NCBI GenBank assembly: GCA_037042185.1
Contig: JAXQJY010000027.1
Span: 248,001 to 312,000 of the forward strand
DNA from: Sordariomycetes sp. S80-01Y
Lineage: Eukaryota; Ascomycota; Sordariomycetes
Length of the DNA: 64,000 nucleotides
Direction: 5' to 3'
Shown here: piece by piece, positions 12,201 to 23,351 of the stretch
How positions within the stretch are numbered: position 1 is the stretch's first letter
How the letters are laid out: the number at the start of each line of letters is the position of its first letter
The notes under the pieces: model-generated
Told to the model about the DNA's origin: nothing
Database searches by the model: none
The model's input: only the letters and a program-made list of their open reading frames with translations
Translations under genes and position numbers: made by a program

Positions 12201-13597
12201 AACATCATTGACAGCTTGCCCCACCGTTGGAAAGGGTCACTGGGACCCAGCGGCAGTGCCGGTGGTAAGACGTTCGGTCCTTTGCGGCTGACACTTTGAC
12301 GTTTCCTCCTTTTTTGTCAGTAGGTCTCACGCGACACCCCTGCAATTTTCGTGCTCCGCCAGGTAGGGTTGATGAGTACTCCGTGCTACGTCCGACACCG
12401 CCCCTGTGCGACCACAAGTGGTTTGGTGAGCCAGGGGAAAATAGAACAGAACACGAGATCGATCTGACGTAGCCTAGCGTTTCCGAGAGCGCAACCACTG
12501 GCGTGTTCGTGTTTCCTAGAGTGACGCAGTTTCTGCCACTCTCTCAAGCACAATCTTTTGCTTCTCGTCTGCTCCCCGATCGGAGGGACACCACCCTTTC
12601 GGGCCAATGATCTTGAATTATAATGATGGGTCACTTGGTTCCAGAGACCACTTCAATTTGTTCATCGACCACGGAGAGACACGGGACAAGTGGACGCACT
12701 TGTGAAATTCAGATTGCTTCTACACGATGAGAAGTGTGTCGCACAAACACCTACAGCCACACTTGAAAACAGAAACCCAACCTCCGAAGCCATTTCAAAC
12801 ACTCTACTTAATCAGCAGAATGACACCATGCCCCCTTTCATCGCACATACAGCTACACGCTATCCCGATAGCCCGCGGGAACCCCTACTTAGCGACAGGG
12901 GTGCAGGGTAGGCTAGCTGAGCTGTTCCACTGACGGCGGCCTCGACTCGGACCTTTCGATGTGGATCACGGGCCGGACTCGGAGCTCGATATTGTACATA
13001 CCAGTAGTAACCATGAGAACCGCTCTCGTGAGGACTTGGATAGGATAAGACAGGGAAGAGACCTGTCGATGTAAGTGTGCACAATACACGCCTTCGAATG
13101 CTGGCCGCATCTGTGATCTGGTAGTTTGGCTATATATACGCGTCATTCGAGGACAAGCTCAGATAGCTCCAGGCGCTTCGAGCCGCACTGGCGTCATTTG
13201 GTGCTCGAAAAAACCTCCGCGCGGGAGTTGCGTCGGCAATGTCTCTGCTTAGCACAAGGCTAAGGAAGCTTCGGAGGGCGAAAAACTGGAATGGGCGGAG
13301 AGTTCGGCGCGAGCGCGGTGCTATTTGGCTTTGATTTATGGTTCGGATCCAGGGCTAGCTACATACCAGTGGACACAGGCGTTTTGTAGGTGGAGATCGG
13401 ATCGACTGGCCGTCGTGAGATGGACCCTCAGATGGACCGTGATAATTGACTTTGCACGCGATGAGGGCTGGGAAAATGGCTCGGCCGGGCCATTCCGTCA
13501 CTTGGACTTCTTTTAATCTCTTCCTCTTCTGCTGAGAGGGACACGCAGGCACACACCGAATACACAGAGGCCAACCGGATCCCCAAACACACCCGCC
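9276..13597. other. 4.3 kb without a supported gene; possible coding relics
   Basis: The longest gene-free stretch. Several short segments look protein-like but move between frames and are cut by stops: minus strand near 9670-9800 and 9850-10000, plus strand near 10,970-11,230 (a hydrophobic helix SICLILTAATIFLIAEAVF), 11,530-11,640 and 11,660-11,960, and 12,000-12,240. No start, splice set or family could be assigned. The 3' end must hold the promoter of the sugar transporter and the 5' end that of the GT34 gene. Confidence 0.45.
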
Positions 13598-15356
13598 ATG
13601 GACAGCCCCGAGAAGAGAGAGGAGGTGAACCTCGAGAAACACCAAAACCAGGTGAAAAAGCAACGGGTCACGGCTCTTGCATGTTTCCTCGGCGGTGTCG
13701 CCAGCATTGGAGGCTTCATCTTTGGATATGTGAGGTAAGTGTCACCAAAGGTGCCATGATGTACCACCAACTCACCCACGACAGCGGCCAAATCTCTGGG
13801 TTTTTCTTGATGGACGACTACGCTCGCCGCTTCGGAACATTTGATAATGGATCGTATTCCTTCAGTGCCGCTCGGCAGGGAACCATCGTCGGTCTTGTAT
13901 GTGTGGGAGCCTTGATCGGCGCACTCGTCTCGGGCAAGTTGGCCGATACGATTGGCAGGCGTCTCACCATCTCTGCTTCAGCCTTCTTCACCTGCGTCGG
14001 TACCGTCATTGAGATCTCGTCCGACACCCATTGGCCACAATTCGCAGTGGGACGTCTCGTCACGGGCTTAAGTATCGGTGCCCTCTCTGTTGTCGTCCCC
14101 ATGTACCAGTCGGAGAGCGTCCCCCCGGTCATTCGCGGCGTTGTCGTGTCCTCCTATCAGCTTCTGATTACTCTGGGTATCTGGACGGCCGAGATGGTCA
14201 ACTGGGGTACCGAGAAGATGGACACCAGTGCGTCCTGGAGAATCCCTAACGGTCTTTCCTTCGCCTGGGCTCTGATTTTGGGGGTTGGCATTCTTTTCCT
14301 GCCTGAGAGCCCTAGGTTTGCTTACAGCCGGGGCAAGACTGAGAAGGCCCGCAGCGACATTGCCAAACTTTGCGGACTGCCTACCGACGCAACCGAAGTT
14401 CAGAGGCAAATCGACGACCTCCAGTCCAAGCTCGACGAGGAACAGCGCCACACGGCCGGTCTCAAGTGGACCGAGATCTTCACCGGCCCGCGGATGTTCT
14501 ACCGCACCGTCCTGGGAATAGTCCTCCAAGCTGGCCAGCAACTCACCGGCGCCAACTTCTTCTTCTACTTCGGCACCACGGTGTTTGCGGCCACGGGTAT
14601 CAGTAACAGCTATGTCACTCAGCTCATTCTCGGGTCCGTCAATGTGTTCTGCACGATCCTAGGTCTGTGGATCATCAAGAGGTTTGGGCGTCGTCCGATT
14701 CTCATGGCGGGGGCTGCTTGGATGATGATGTGCTTCCTGTGAGTATGGTGAATGACTTTCAATACTGAAGCTGACTTCTTTCTCCAGCGTTTACGCTTTT
14801 GTTGGCCATTTTGCCCTGGACCACGAAGACCCAACGCGGACACCCAAGGCTGGCTCGGCTCTCGTGACCTTTTCGTGCCTTGCCATCGCAGCCTTCGCCG
14901 TCAGCTGGGGACCTCTTGTGTGGACTGTGAACGCCGAGCTGTACCCCTTGAGGTACCGGAGCAGCTGCATGGCCCTGGCAACGGCGTCCAATTGGCTCTG
15001 GAACTTGTGAGTACTTCTGATCCTGTAGGACTAAAGCAAGCTAACACGATCGCACAGTTTGATTTCATTCTTGTATGTATCATAATTTGTCCCTTCTCAC
15101 ACTGAACGCTACTGACTTTTTTAGCACTCGCTTTATTACTGACGCGATCGACTACCTTTATGGCCTGGTTTTTGCCGGATGCTGTGCGGCTCTTTTCTTC
15201 ATCGTCTTCTTCTTCGTCATCGAGTCGAAGGACCGAACTTTGGAGGAGATTGACCAAATGTACATCAACCGCGTGAACCCCATCAAGTCGGCACATTTCG
15301 ATACGAGCGAGTTGGCTCGCAACGATAGAAATAGCACCGCTGGCGAGACAAACTAG
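13598..15356 (+). CDS. MFS sugar (hexose-family) transporter
   Basis: Five exons: 13598..13734, 13785..14738, 14788..15006, 15058..15072 and 15125..15356, giving 518 residues, the normal size for a 12-helix sugar porter. Signature elements in order: FGYVSGQISG in helix 1, the loop G-R-R after helix 2, PESPRF closing the first half, the central cytoplasmic loop, QQLTGANFFFYFGTTVF in helix 7 (sugar contact), and WTVNAELYPLRYR before helix 11. These are diagnostic of the sugar-transporter branch of MFS, which imports hexoses or pentoses with protons at the plasma membrane. Exon 4 is only 15 bases, encoding part of LISFF in helix 11. Substrate cannot be fixed; high-affinity hexose uptake is the default expectation. 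Confidence 0.92.
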
Positions 15357-15439
15357 GGATATGAACGATAGGAGGAAGGCTAAGTGAAATACGGGAAACA
15401 AATCATACATATCATTTCATTCATGACGCGTACTGCATT

Positions 15440-16068
15440 CTAGTCATTATTCTTCTCATCGAGCGCCACGCAAGCTGCTACCATCAAGGCCATGTCCACG
15501 CCTGGCGCGACGATGAGGGCGTAGGTCTGCTGCCCACCAAAGAGCTGGCGCTTGTTCAAGAGCTGGCGGTCAATGCGCGCAACCACCTCACCGGTGGTTT
15601 TGGAGACAATATCAGCTGATGTGTCGCGCCAATTGCCCTTCATCGTCAGCTCCTCGGCGCGTCCGTCCTTTGACGTGATCGTCACCGTAGCCTCGCTGCC
15701 CACCACTGGTTTGCCGTCAGACAGTCCGAGAAGACGCCATGGTCTTACTCACCTTTGAACGCGTTCTTGACCTCCATCAAACGCTTGCCTTGGGCATCCT
15801 CGGCAACATACGTCGCGTGCAGATGCAGCCTCTCCTGGACAATGTCGAACAGTGGAGCTCCCGCCGCATCTTTGAGGGTCTTGCGACCCGAGACGGTCAT
15901 GTGGTGACCATCAATCTTGAAGATGGGCTGTCCGTTGAGATTCTGGATATCAAAGCTGTCCTTGGATAGTGAGAAGACCTTCTCCTTTAGCACCAACACT
16001 TGGGTTGCTGGGGTGACGAATTGGTCGAAGACGCCGATGGGGCGCTGGACGGCAACAAGCTCAGCCAT
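15440..16068 (-). CDS. LURP-one-related (LOR, tubby C-terminal-like) protein
   Basis: Exons 15753..16068 and 15440..15705 (47-base intron) give 193 residues. The pattern of a small beta-barrel is visible: VLVLKEKVFSLSKDSFDI, then GQPIFKIDG, KTLKDAAGAPLFDI and a second half ending YALIVAPGVDMALMVA, which corresponds to the buried helix typical of LOR/DUF567 proteins. Family function is poorly known; plant LURP1 is defence-related, and membrane or lipid tethering is proposed by analogy with tubby. The gene is convergent with the sugar transporter, with 83 bases between their stops. Confidence 0.85.
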
Positions 16069-16376
16069 TTTTGTATAATTGATTGTTCAAGAGATAAAGT
16101 GATGTTTGATTGTGAATTATCCAAGTGCCTATAAGCTGCAGATGTAAGTCTTTTGTTGACGAGGCTTTCCTTGGCTGTTGATGTCACGAACTGCGATCAA
16201 TACTTGGACGCTGTAACTATGACGCCATCGTGTCTTGTGTGGGTTGATGATCTCATACGCTAGTAAATAAGGAGTCGTAGTATAGCGTTAAACACCTACG
16301 CATTCCTGGCCAAACAAGTAAATGACCTCTCGTAGTTGTTCTTTTCGTCATCTCGAAGTCTGAGCAGGTTTAACTC
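16069..16376. other. Divergent intergenic region
   Basis: 308 bases between the divergent starts of the LOR gene and the SDR gene. It must contain both promoters; no clear TATA box or operator was recognised. Confidence 0.5.
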
Positions 16377-17150
16377 ATGAAAATGGTTCGCGTCTTCATC
16401 ACAGGCTCCAGCGATGGCATAGGCCAAGCTGCCGCCCGACTGCTTGTCGACCAGGGCCACCACGTCGTCCTCCACGCTAGGAACGCGGACCGAGCAGCTT
16501 CCACGCGCGCTGCAGTTCCTCAGGCCAAGGACGTACTTGTTGGAGACCTCTCATCCATAGCCGATACCAAGAAGCTTGCGCAGGAGGCCAACAACGCCGG
16601 TCCTTTCGACGCCATCGTCCACAATGCTGGCATCGGCTATGGCTCAACATCGAGCTCTCAGATGACATCAGATAACATCTCTGCCGTCTTTGCCGTCAAC
16701 ACTCTCGCGCCCTACATCCTTACGTGTCTCATGAATCGGCCTACGTCGCGGCTGCTCTTCATGAGCTCGGACAGCCACTACGGCGGAGATGAGACGCTGC
16801 GAAACGCCTCGCAGTCGCACTCGTACGGCAACAGCAAGCTCCACGATGTGATGCTTGCCAACGCCTTCTCGCGGCGCTGGGACGACATCAAGGTGGTCAG
16901 TATGCACCCGGGCTGGGTGAGGACCAAGATGGGTGGAAGTGCTGCGCCTGGAGGAGTCGACAAGTCTGCCAAGGCCCTGGCAAGCTGGGCTGCCGGGGAG
17001 GGTCCGTTGGCAGAGGTCAGAAGCGGTGCCTTTATCACAACGAGGGGCGAAGACTCAACGCACCCGGGAGCTCAGAACGTGAGCAAGCAGGAAGAGCTTC
17101 TGCAGCTTTGTAAAGAAATCTCAGGCTGCTCCATTCCGGGGGAGGGTTGA
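16377..17150 (+). CDS. Short-chain dehydrogenase/reductase (SDR)
   Basis: Uninterrupted frame of 257 residues, the standard length of a classical SDR. The cofactor motif TGSSDGIG is at residues 10-17, HNAGIG (NAG-type structural motif) follows near residue 85, and the catalytic YGNSK (Y-x-x-x-K) with an upstream serine (MSSDSH) completes the active site. HPGWVRTKMGG after the active site is typical for the substrate-loop region. Two in-frame ATGs lie at 16377 and 16383; either leaves the Rossmann fold intact. Substrate unknown; the family oxidises or reduces alcohols and carbonyls with NAD(P). Confidence 0.9.
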   Translation: MKMVRVFITGSSDGIGQAAARLLVDQGHHVVLHARNADRAASTRAAVPQAKDVLVGDLSSIADTKKLAQEANNAGPFDAIVHNAGIGYGSTSSSQMTSDNISAVFAVNTLAPYILTCLMNRPTSRLLFMSSDSHYGGDETLRNASQSHSYGNSKLHDVMLANAFSRRWDDIKVVSMHPGWVRTKMGGSAAPGGVDKSAKALASWAAGEGPLAEVRSGAFITTRGEDSTHPGAQNVSKQEELLQLCKEISGCSIPGEG

Positions 17151-17706
17151 TAGAATAGAGATAGATTGCCTCTTGTGCTGGTATACAAACCGCAAAGGTT
17201 CTCGAATATTACCGCCATTTCTAGACCCTTGTCCACCGTGAGTAAGTATGATGATAGCTTGGGTTAAGGACGCGGCGACCGTGCCAGCCTTCACCTGTAT
17301 CGCCCACTTGCACTCGGATTGGCAATGTACTCGGTAACGCCACGTAGCGTCGATTTGTGTTTCGTGCTTGTTTCCGGCATTATGAAGCCCATAGCTTCAG
17401 TGGTTGCATGCCACTCTCAAAATGTTACACCTAACAGTCCGCGGCTGGAACAAGAGGGTAAAGTCTCATCTCACGAGAAGAGCGTAAGAGCTTCTCGCCT
17501 CCCTTGAGTGTTTATGGGCATCGATTTTTGATGTAACGCAATCTGCCAGCTGAGTCCACTTTTCCCCCAGACATCACGTCTCATATTCCACACTGAGGTT
17601 TTGGTGAGATCATATTTCGTTCATGCCTGTGATCATGTATGGTATTTATAACATATCCGAGAGCTATGGCTCTCCTAGTCATGATTTTGAACTTACAACC
17701 TTTTCA
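17151..17706. other. Intergenic, nothing seen
   Basis: 556 bases holding the SDR 3' region and the promoter of the next plus-strand gene. An in-frame upstream ATG at 17623 could extend the next protein but would bury its organelle-type N-terminus. Confidence 0.5.
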
Positions 17707-18801
17707 ATGATGACTCAACCGCTTTTCCTTTCAGCGTTCAGGCCGGTCGCCGCACCAACGTCTCGTTTGGTGACTCGGCTAGGCACGCAGAGCGCTCGAC
17801 GATGGGCCTCATCTTCAGCCAAGCCCAGCACATTAATAGAAGACAAGGAAAATGGCTTCGGTTTCATCCGTCATAATGAACGTCCTCCCAAGCCAAGAAG
17901 CGTCGGCGTGACAGAGATTCGCGGACCGTATTACTCTGCAATGGGAAAACGATATCTGTCTGATGTTTTCGAGACGTGAGTATATATTCTGAAGCTCTTA
18001 CTTCCATGGGGTTCGTTCAGGTGGCCTGACCTTCGACACCAGGATGGGCCATCACGTAGATGGTGTCAAGTTTGCGGGTGGATCGTTTTCTCTCTTTCCG
18101 GAAAAGAGACTGCGTGAGCTGATTGAGATTGCTCACGAGAACGACGCATATGTCTCCACGGTATGAAATCTGCTGTCTTCGATCAAAATCTACGTCGAAT
18201 GTCTACTGACTGGTACGGCGGCATCAAGGGTGGTTGGATCGAGCATGTTCTTACGCAGTCCGACCCGCAATCTGCGGTTGAGAGGTATCTTGAGAGATGC
18301 AAGAGCCTCGGTTTTGATATCATTGAGATATCGACTGGCTTCCTTTCGCTTCCCCAGCATGACTGGCTGCGCCTAGTGGACAAAGTGCACGCCAAGGGGC
18401 TCATCGCCAAACCCGAGTGCGGCATCCAATTCGGCGCTGGTGGTGACACGGAAGCCTCCGATCTGTCAAGCGCGGGCACATCGGACCCAAGCAAAATCAC
18501 CACTATGGGCAAGAAGTTTATCGATGCAGGAGTGGAGCGCATCATGATCGAGAGTGAGGGCATCACAGAGAACGTGGCCTCGTGGAGGACGGGCGTCATC
18601 CAACATATTCTGCGCGAGCTCCCCGCGGACAAGGTCATGTTCGAGGCCGCGGACCCCAGCGTGTTCAATTGGTACATTCGAGAGTTTGGCGCACATGTCA
18701 ACTTGTTCGTCGATCATTCGCAGATTGTGCAGCTCAGCTGCCTCAGGGAGGGTATCTGGGGAAAGGCAGATACTTTTGGCAAGATTACAACCTTTGCCTA
18801 G
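17707..18801 (+). CDS. ComA-like phosphosulfolactate synthase family (HSA32-like)
   Basis: Exons 17707..17975, 18043..18160 and 18229..18801 give 319 residues. The first 35 or so are rich in Arg, Ser and Ala without acidic residues (RLVTRLGTQSARRWASSSA), as in a mitochondrial presequence. The TIM-barrel blocks are VKFAGGSFSLFP, DIIEISTGFLSLP, PECGIQFGAGG, IMIESEGI and HVNLFVDHSQIVQLSCLR, matching the ComA family. Archaeal and bacterial ComA makes phosphosulfolactate from phosphoenolpyruvate and sulfite on the way to coenzyme M. Eukaryotic relatives (plant HSA32) act in heat tolerance by unknown chemistry, and fungi are not known to make coenzyme M. The second intron has a textbook CTGAC branch site. 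Family firm, reaction open. Confidence 0.87.
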
Positions 18802-18858
18802 CTATTTGAATCTCAACGGCTCGGGTCTCGAGTCTGTTACTTCTATTACGTCTCTGCT

Positions 18859-20197
18859 TTACTCGTAGATGTAACAAAAGGGTGTGTTTCCAAGCGTATC
18901 GAGTGCATGCCCAATAGTGATCTCGTCAGCGTTCGTCCCCATGTCAAGAGGATCAGACTTGACAGCATCCCTGCTAGGAGGCTGATTCAGGATGGTGATC
19001 GTTCCAGCAATTTCCTTTGCCTGAAGCGGATGCAGAGCTTGCCATATCCAGTAAACTCGGTCCACCATAGCGTGGTGAAGGAAAAAGACGGGGTCGTTGG
19101 GCGACGAGAAGAGGTCTGACGAGTCGCCGCCCATGATAAAGTGGCCCGCGGCATGGATGCCCAAGAACTCATCGGCGAAGCGGCCCTGGAACTCATCCTG
19201 GAAGAGCTTTATGCTGCCGGATGCAGCCCCAAGAGTGATGTTATACAGGTTTTCCAACGTCATCCACGTGTCGACGGCGTACCGGCTTAGATCTCGGCGA
19301 AGGCACCTTGGGTTGTACTCCAACGGAGTCGTCGTGGCCTCCATGCCTGCCATACCGGGAGAAGGGGGACCTAAGTTGGCGACGGCTTCAAAGAAAGGAC
19401 CAGACTTGATGCAGCCCCCGCCGTTGCCGCTGGGAATGTAGATGTTGTTTCTGCCGGAGAGGGCACCATCGTGCTCAAAGTACTCGCCATCGCCGCTCAT
19501 GCTGGTATCTGAACCGTCAAAAACCGGATCTGAGTCGAAATCGCTTGTATCAAACCAGTTCCAGTACTGTAAACCAATCAGAAATGAACCTTGATCAATG
19601 TGGTTTCTACTCACAGGCTGATGGCCCTCGTAGCCGCACTCCTCCCGAAGTGCTGTCTCATAGGCCCAGGTAAAGTAGCGGTGCCATGTCAGGAAATTTC
19701 CCTAAACCCTCATTAGCCCTTTCTATCCTGTTTCTAGGTCCAATTGTTCGTATCTCACCGTTCCGTGTATGCTTAGGGTTTGGTTAATATGAACGGCAAC
19801 GAAGTCATCATACCGGCTGCGGGCACCCGGCGCAAACGTCGGATCAGCCTTCGAAGGCTTCTCGCGGAGGCACAGCACAGCGTTGATATAGTCCTTCTTC
19901 TCGATCTCCGAGAGGGCCCTCCTGTATTAACATAGATGTCAGACTAGAGAATTCATCGGCGGGTCACGCGGTAAAGTAGGGTTCAACTCACCAGTCGCGA
20001 CGGACTGCAGCCTCAGAGACGGGGCATTTTTGGCATGTAGACCGCTTTATCTTCTGTGCCTCGGCCTCCTTGAGCGCTTCTAGGGCTTCATTGTTCAGAT
20101 TCTGGAGCACACTACTGGCAGTCTCATCCGAAGGCACAGCAGCCCCGAGCCCCAAAGGCCCAAAAACACCGAGGAGGATCGCCAGCGAGACTTTCAT
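18859..20197 (-). CDS. Secreted tyrosinase / catechol oxidase (type 3 copper)
   Basis: Four exons: 19992..20197, 19759..19921, 19615..19701 and 18859..19566, giving 387 residues. A signal peptide (MKVSLAILLGVFG...) covers about the first 20 residues. The CuA ligands are His113, His121 and His130 (HINQTLSIHG, then WHRYF), with the classic eight-residue gap between the last two. CuB is given by HAAGH (His290, His294) and FFLHHAMVDRVYW (His316/317). The protein lacks the long C-terminal lid of intracellular melanin tyrosinases and resembles the short secreted fungal catechol oxidase type. It would oxidise o-diphenols outside the cell. It ends 57 bases from the convergent ComA-like gene. Confidence 0.93.
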
Positions 20198-21420
20198 GGC
20201 GAGCTTCGCACCACCTATAGTGCCTGGCTGAACGTGGCAGAGAGGACAACGAGGGTAGAGAAGAAACGAACACAAAGGCTTCAGTCGTAGTGGTGCGACA
20301 GAGAGCTTAATGCAAAAATTGGTGCTCCACGAGTGGCCCAGCGCCATTGCCCGCAGGGTTGCACCCAAGCCAACATCGTGCCGTTCTACCAGGGGTCCAG
20401 CCCATTCTGTCTGCGTGCATCTATATGCAGGATGTGAGCCCGTGGCTCGGGGTAAGGGGTCAACCCCCTGCGGAGCTGAGTACCCATACCAGGTGATGCT
20501 CCGGTGATCTTGCAGATCGCCACGAATAGTTGGAGGCAGCAAAAATTAAAAGAAATTTTGGCAAAAGTCAATGGCTCACATCTCTGCTGAAAACACTTGC
20601 ACCGATTTCCTGAATTTTTCTTGGGTTAGATGAATTTCGATCTCGAGACTTATTCGAGAGGTTGTAGTGCACGTTCCCTATAGCGATCAACCAGATCAGA
20701 GGCTCCACGAGGCAGGGCAGCAGGAGGGTCGTCAGTTGTCACGATCACTCCTGATATTGCCCTAAGACTATAACAGCCTGAAGAGTCGGTCATTCATCCG
20801 AAAAGCCGCCAGGTACGGAACCCGGATGCTTGCTTGTCGAGCAGGGGTGGGCACAATTCTTCATGATTGGTGCGGGCCGAAGCTCCATTCTTCCCGGGCA
20901 CCAAGCCGCATGTACGAGGTACTCTGACTTGTCCCTTGCTGTCGTGTTGGTCCTGAACTGTTTGTACAGACTTTCCTGTGAAGGTGCTTTACGTTCCCTG
21001 AATCTTATGCATGCATGGTTGTCAACATGAGACAGGAACGTTCACGCTAGTCAGCTTGCCTCTGTAGCCAGGCTCTTCCGGGACACTTTGAGCGAGACAT
21101 GGGTTTACCCTCTGGCCTGAGAAGCGTCCGCCAACACAGGTAGCTGCCGCCTTGGAAGCTGCAGATCCGGGACTGACCGCGCAGGAGAACAGGATTTGCA
21201 GAGCCACACTTGTCTGTATGTGTACATGGCAGCCGGTCAGGAGCTAACCACCTTGGGGATGTGTGTTGTGTAGGGTGTCGGGGCTCGGAAGAGCTTGTAC
21301 CTAGGTGTTGTAGTTCGAATGCGCGAAAGATGAAATGTGCTGAAGAAAAAGGAGTGCGGCCGTTAGTGTCTTTGCTGAAACCAAATTTTGCCTTCTCATG
21401 CCACTTCGCAAGCTGACAAG
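20198..21420. other. Divergent intergenic region (1.2 kb)
   Basis: Between the divergent starts of the tyrosinase and the rhodopsin-like gene; must carry both promoters. No gene or clear repeat seen. Confidence 0.5.
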
Positions 21421-22957
21421 ATGCCCGATATTCCACCGTTCGAATTGAACAAGGACCCTGAGAGGGTGAATGATACTCAGACAGCGCTCATAACGGGCGT
21501 CATCGCAGCGGTTCACTTGGTTGCTCTTGTTATTTTCGTGACAAGGTCATTCATTCGCCTCGTTGTGTTGAAATCTCCTGGTATCCAGGATGTCTTCATG
21601 GGTATTGCCACTGTAAGCCGTTGCGACAGCCGACCCAGGCTCCCAGCCTCGTCACGGGCGACCTTTAATACAGTGGAAGAAACCCCGAGCCGTTCTATAC
21701 TGACTCTTCTTGCGCAGATGACCGCACTTGCTGGCACGATTGTCCTCTTCCTGCAGGTCCCGTACGGCCTGGGCAGACACGTTGACACCGTCCCGCGCGG
21801 CGACATCATCATTTTCGGCAAATACAGCTTCATCCACACAGTTGCCTCACTGCTATGCGGCATAGGCTTCTTGAAGCTTGCGATTGCTCTTGAGCTAATG
21901 AAATACAACGGTCGTCTATGGCGCTGGTATAACATTACACTGTGGTGCCTGATTGGTTGGTCCCCTGTGCGATCGCATAATGGTTACCAAGTAGTCCATT
22001 GACATGAATTTTGTAGTTTTCGTGGTGCTGTACACTTTTGAGGCACTTCTATCGTTCATTCTTTTCTGTCAGCCCGTGGCGAAGCAGTGGGATCAATCCA
22101 TTGGCGGCTCGTGCTACTCGGTGTCCATGTTTATCAAGTTTGGCCTTGCCAACACAGGTACTTCGACTGTAATCCGGTCCAGATACGCCTTGCTGACACC
22201 TTTTTTGCATAGTGTTTAACATATTCACCGACATCGCATTCGCAACGCTACCGGTCCCCCTAGTATGGTCCCTGAAAATCCCCGTCAAAACCCGCGTGTA
22301 CCTCGTCATCGTGTTGAGTTTTGGCTACCTGTGAGTCTACACCTCAGACTTGTCTATACTTTTCAACAGATCTGAGAGTTCCAACAGTGCCGTTGCGATG
22401 GGGATTGTCAAGGCTATATCGCAAATCAACTTTAATCCAGCGGGCGACAACACGTAGTACGTTCCAGCAGCTCTCCTTGCCTAGAACCGAACTGACCTTG
22501 CGTCTTTCCACAGCGGCTATGATGTACAGTTCTGGGGCTTGTGAGTAAATTGCATGACAGCTTATTGGACGGGTTGCTAATTGTCCCGAGGCTCCAGCTC
22601 AACATCGGCATCATTGCCGCCTGTGCACCATCCCTGAAGCCGCTCTTCAAGAGAATCCTGCGCCTCGAGTCATTGATGTCTCACTACGGCTACAACAAGT
22701 CTGATCGTCACAACCCCAGGGGCACTCTCTTTTCCAATAATGTCCCAGCGTCCCACGGCTATTCCAAGCAAAGCAGTCGAACTGATCAGCGTCGCGAGGA
22801 ATTCGAGATGCGGGTTGGACACCACGGCAAGATTCATGATGCTGCTTGTATGGTCACTCTTGAGGATAAAAGCGGTGATCCGTCATCGAGCCATGTTCCC
22901 TCTCGGGGTACAAGGTACTCGGTAAGAGAAAGCGGGAGCCAAGAGGCGATCTTGTAG
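21421..22957 (+). CDS. Rhodopsin-like (SAT20/PTH11-related) integral membrane protein
   Basis: Seven exons: 21421..21612, 21718..21955, 22017..22157, 22213..22330, 22388..22453, 22514..22540 and 22591..22957, joined by six GT-AG introns, giving 382 residues. Seven hydrophobic helices can be drawn. Family landmarks are the polar loop FGKYSF before helix 3, W-K/R-W-Y-N region, CQPVAKQWD with GSCYS in the second extracellular loop, DIAFATLPVPLVW in helix 5, and NIGIIAACAPSLKPLF ending helix 7. This is the large fungal rhodopsin-domain family that includes PTH11-type receptors. No N-terminal CFEM cysteine domain is present. The hydrophilic tail of about 90 residues is probably cytoplasmic. Exon 6 is only 27 bases. 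An in-frame ATG 33 bases upstream (21388) is an alternative start. Confidence 0.88.
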
Positions 22958-23351
22958 GCTGAAAACAGTAATTGGATTATCAGGCCGACGGAGATCAAGA
23001 TTACGCGCTAACTACGTGTATTGCAAACGTTGTACAATCGATCGATTGAACGGAGGCCAATCTATCGAGCAATTTTCATAGAATAAGTAGGCTCTGGGAT
23101 GAAAAGAAAAATGATCTCGTCTTTTGTCGCTCAAAGATCCATGCTTGGCTGTGAGCATTGACAGGTGTTTTGTTTGGACTCATGAAAGGAGCGGTGGCAA
23201 AAGGCCCGAACCATCGTCATGTACCACAATAATGTATTTTTATGACGAACAGGAGTAATTAAGAGAACGTTACATCAGTGTTTTACAACGCTACGTTCCG
23301 TCAACAGGCATTTGGGGACGAAACGGACTCTATAGATTTCTACAAGCCCTT
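22958..23351. other. Convergent intergenic region
   Basis: 394 bases between the 3' ends of the rhodopsin-like gene and the mannanase; AT-rich, as expected of 3' UTRs. Nothing else seen. Confidence 0.5.

Noticed and set aside
17623-17706. Upstream ATG for the ComA-like protein
   Set aside because: It adds 28 residues without family match and hides the organelle-type N-terminus that starts at 17707.
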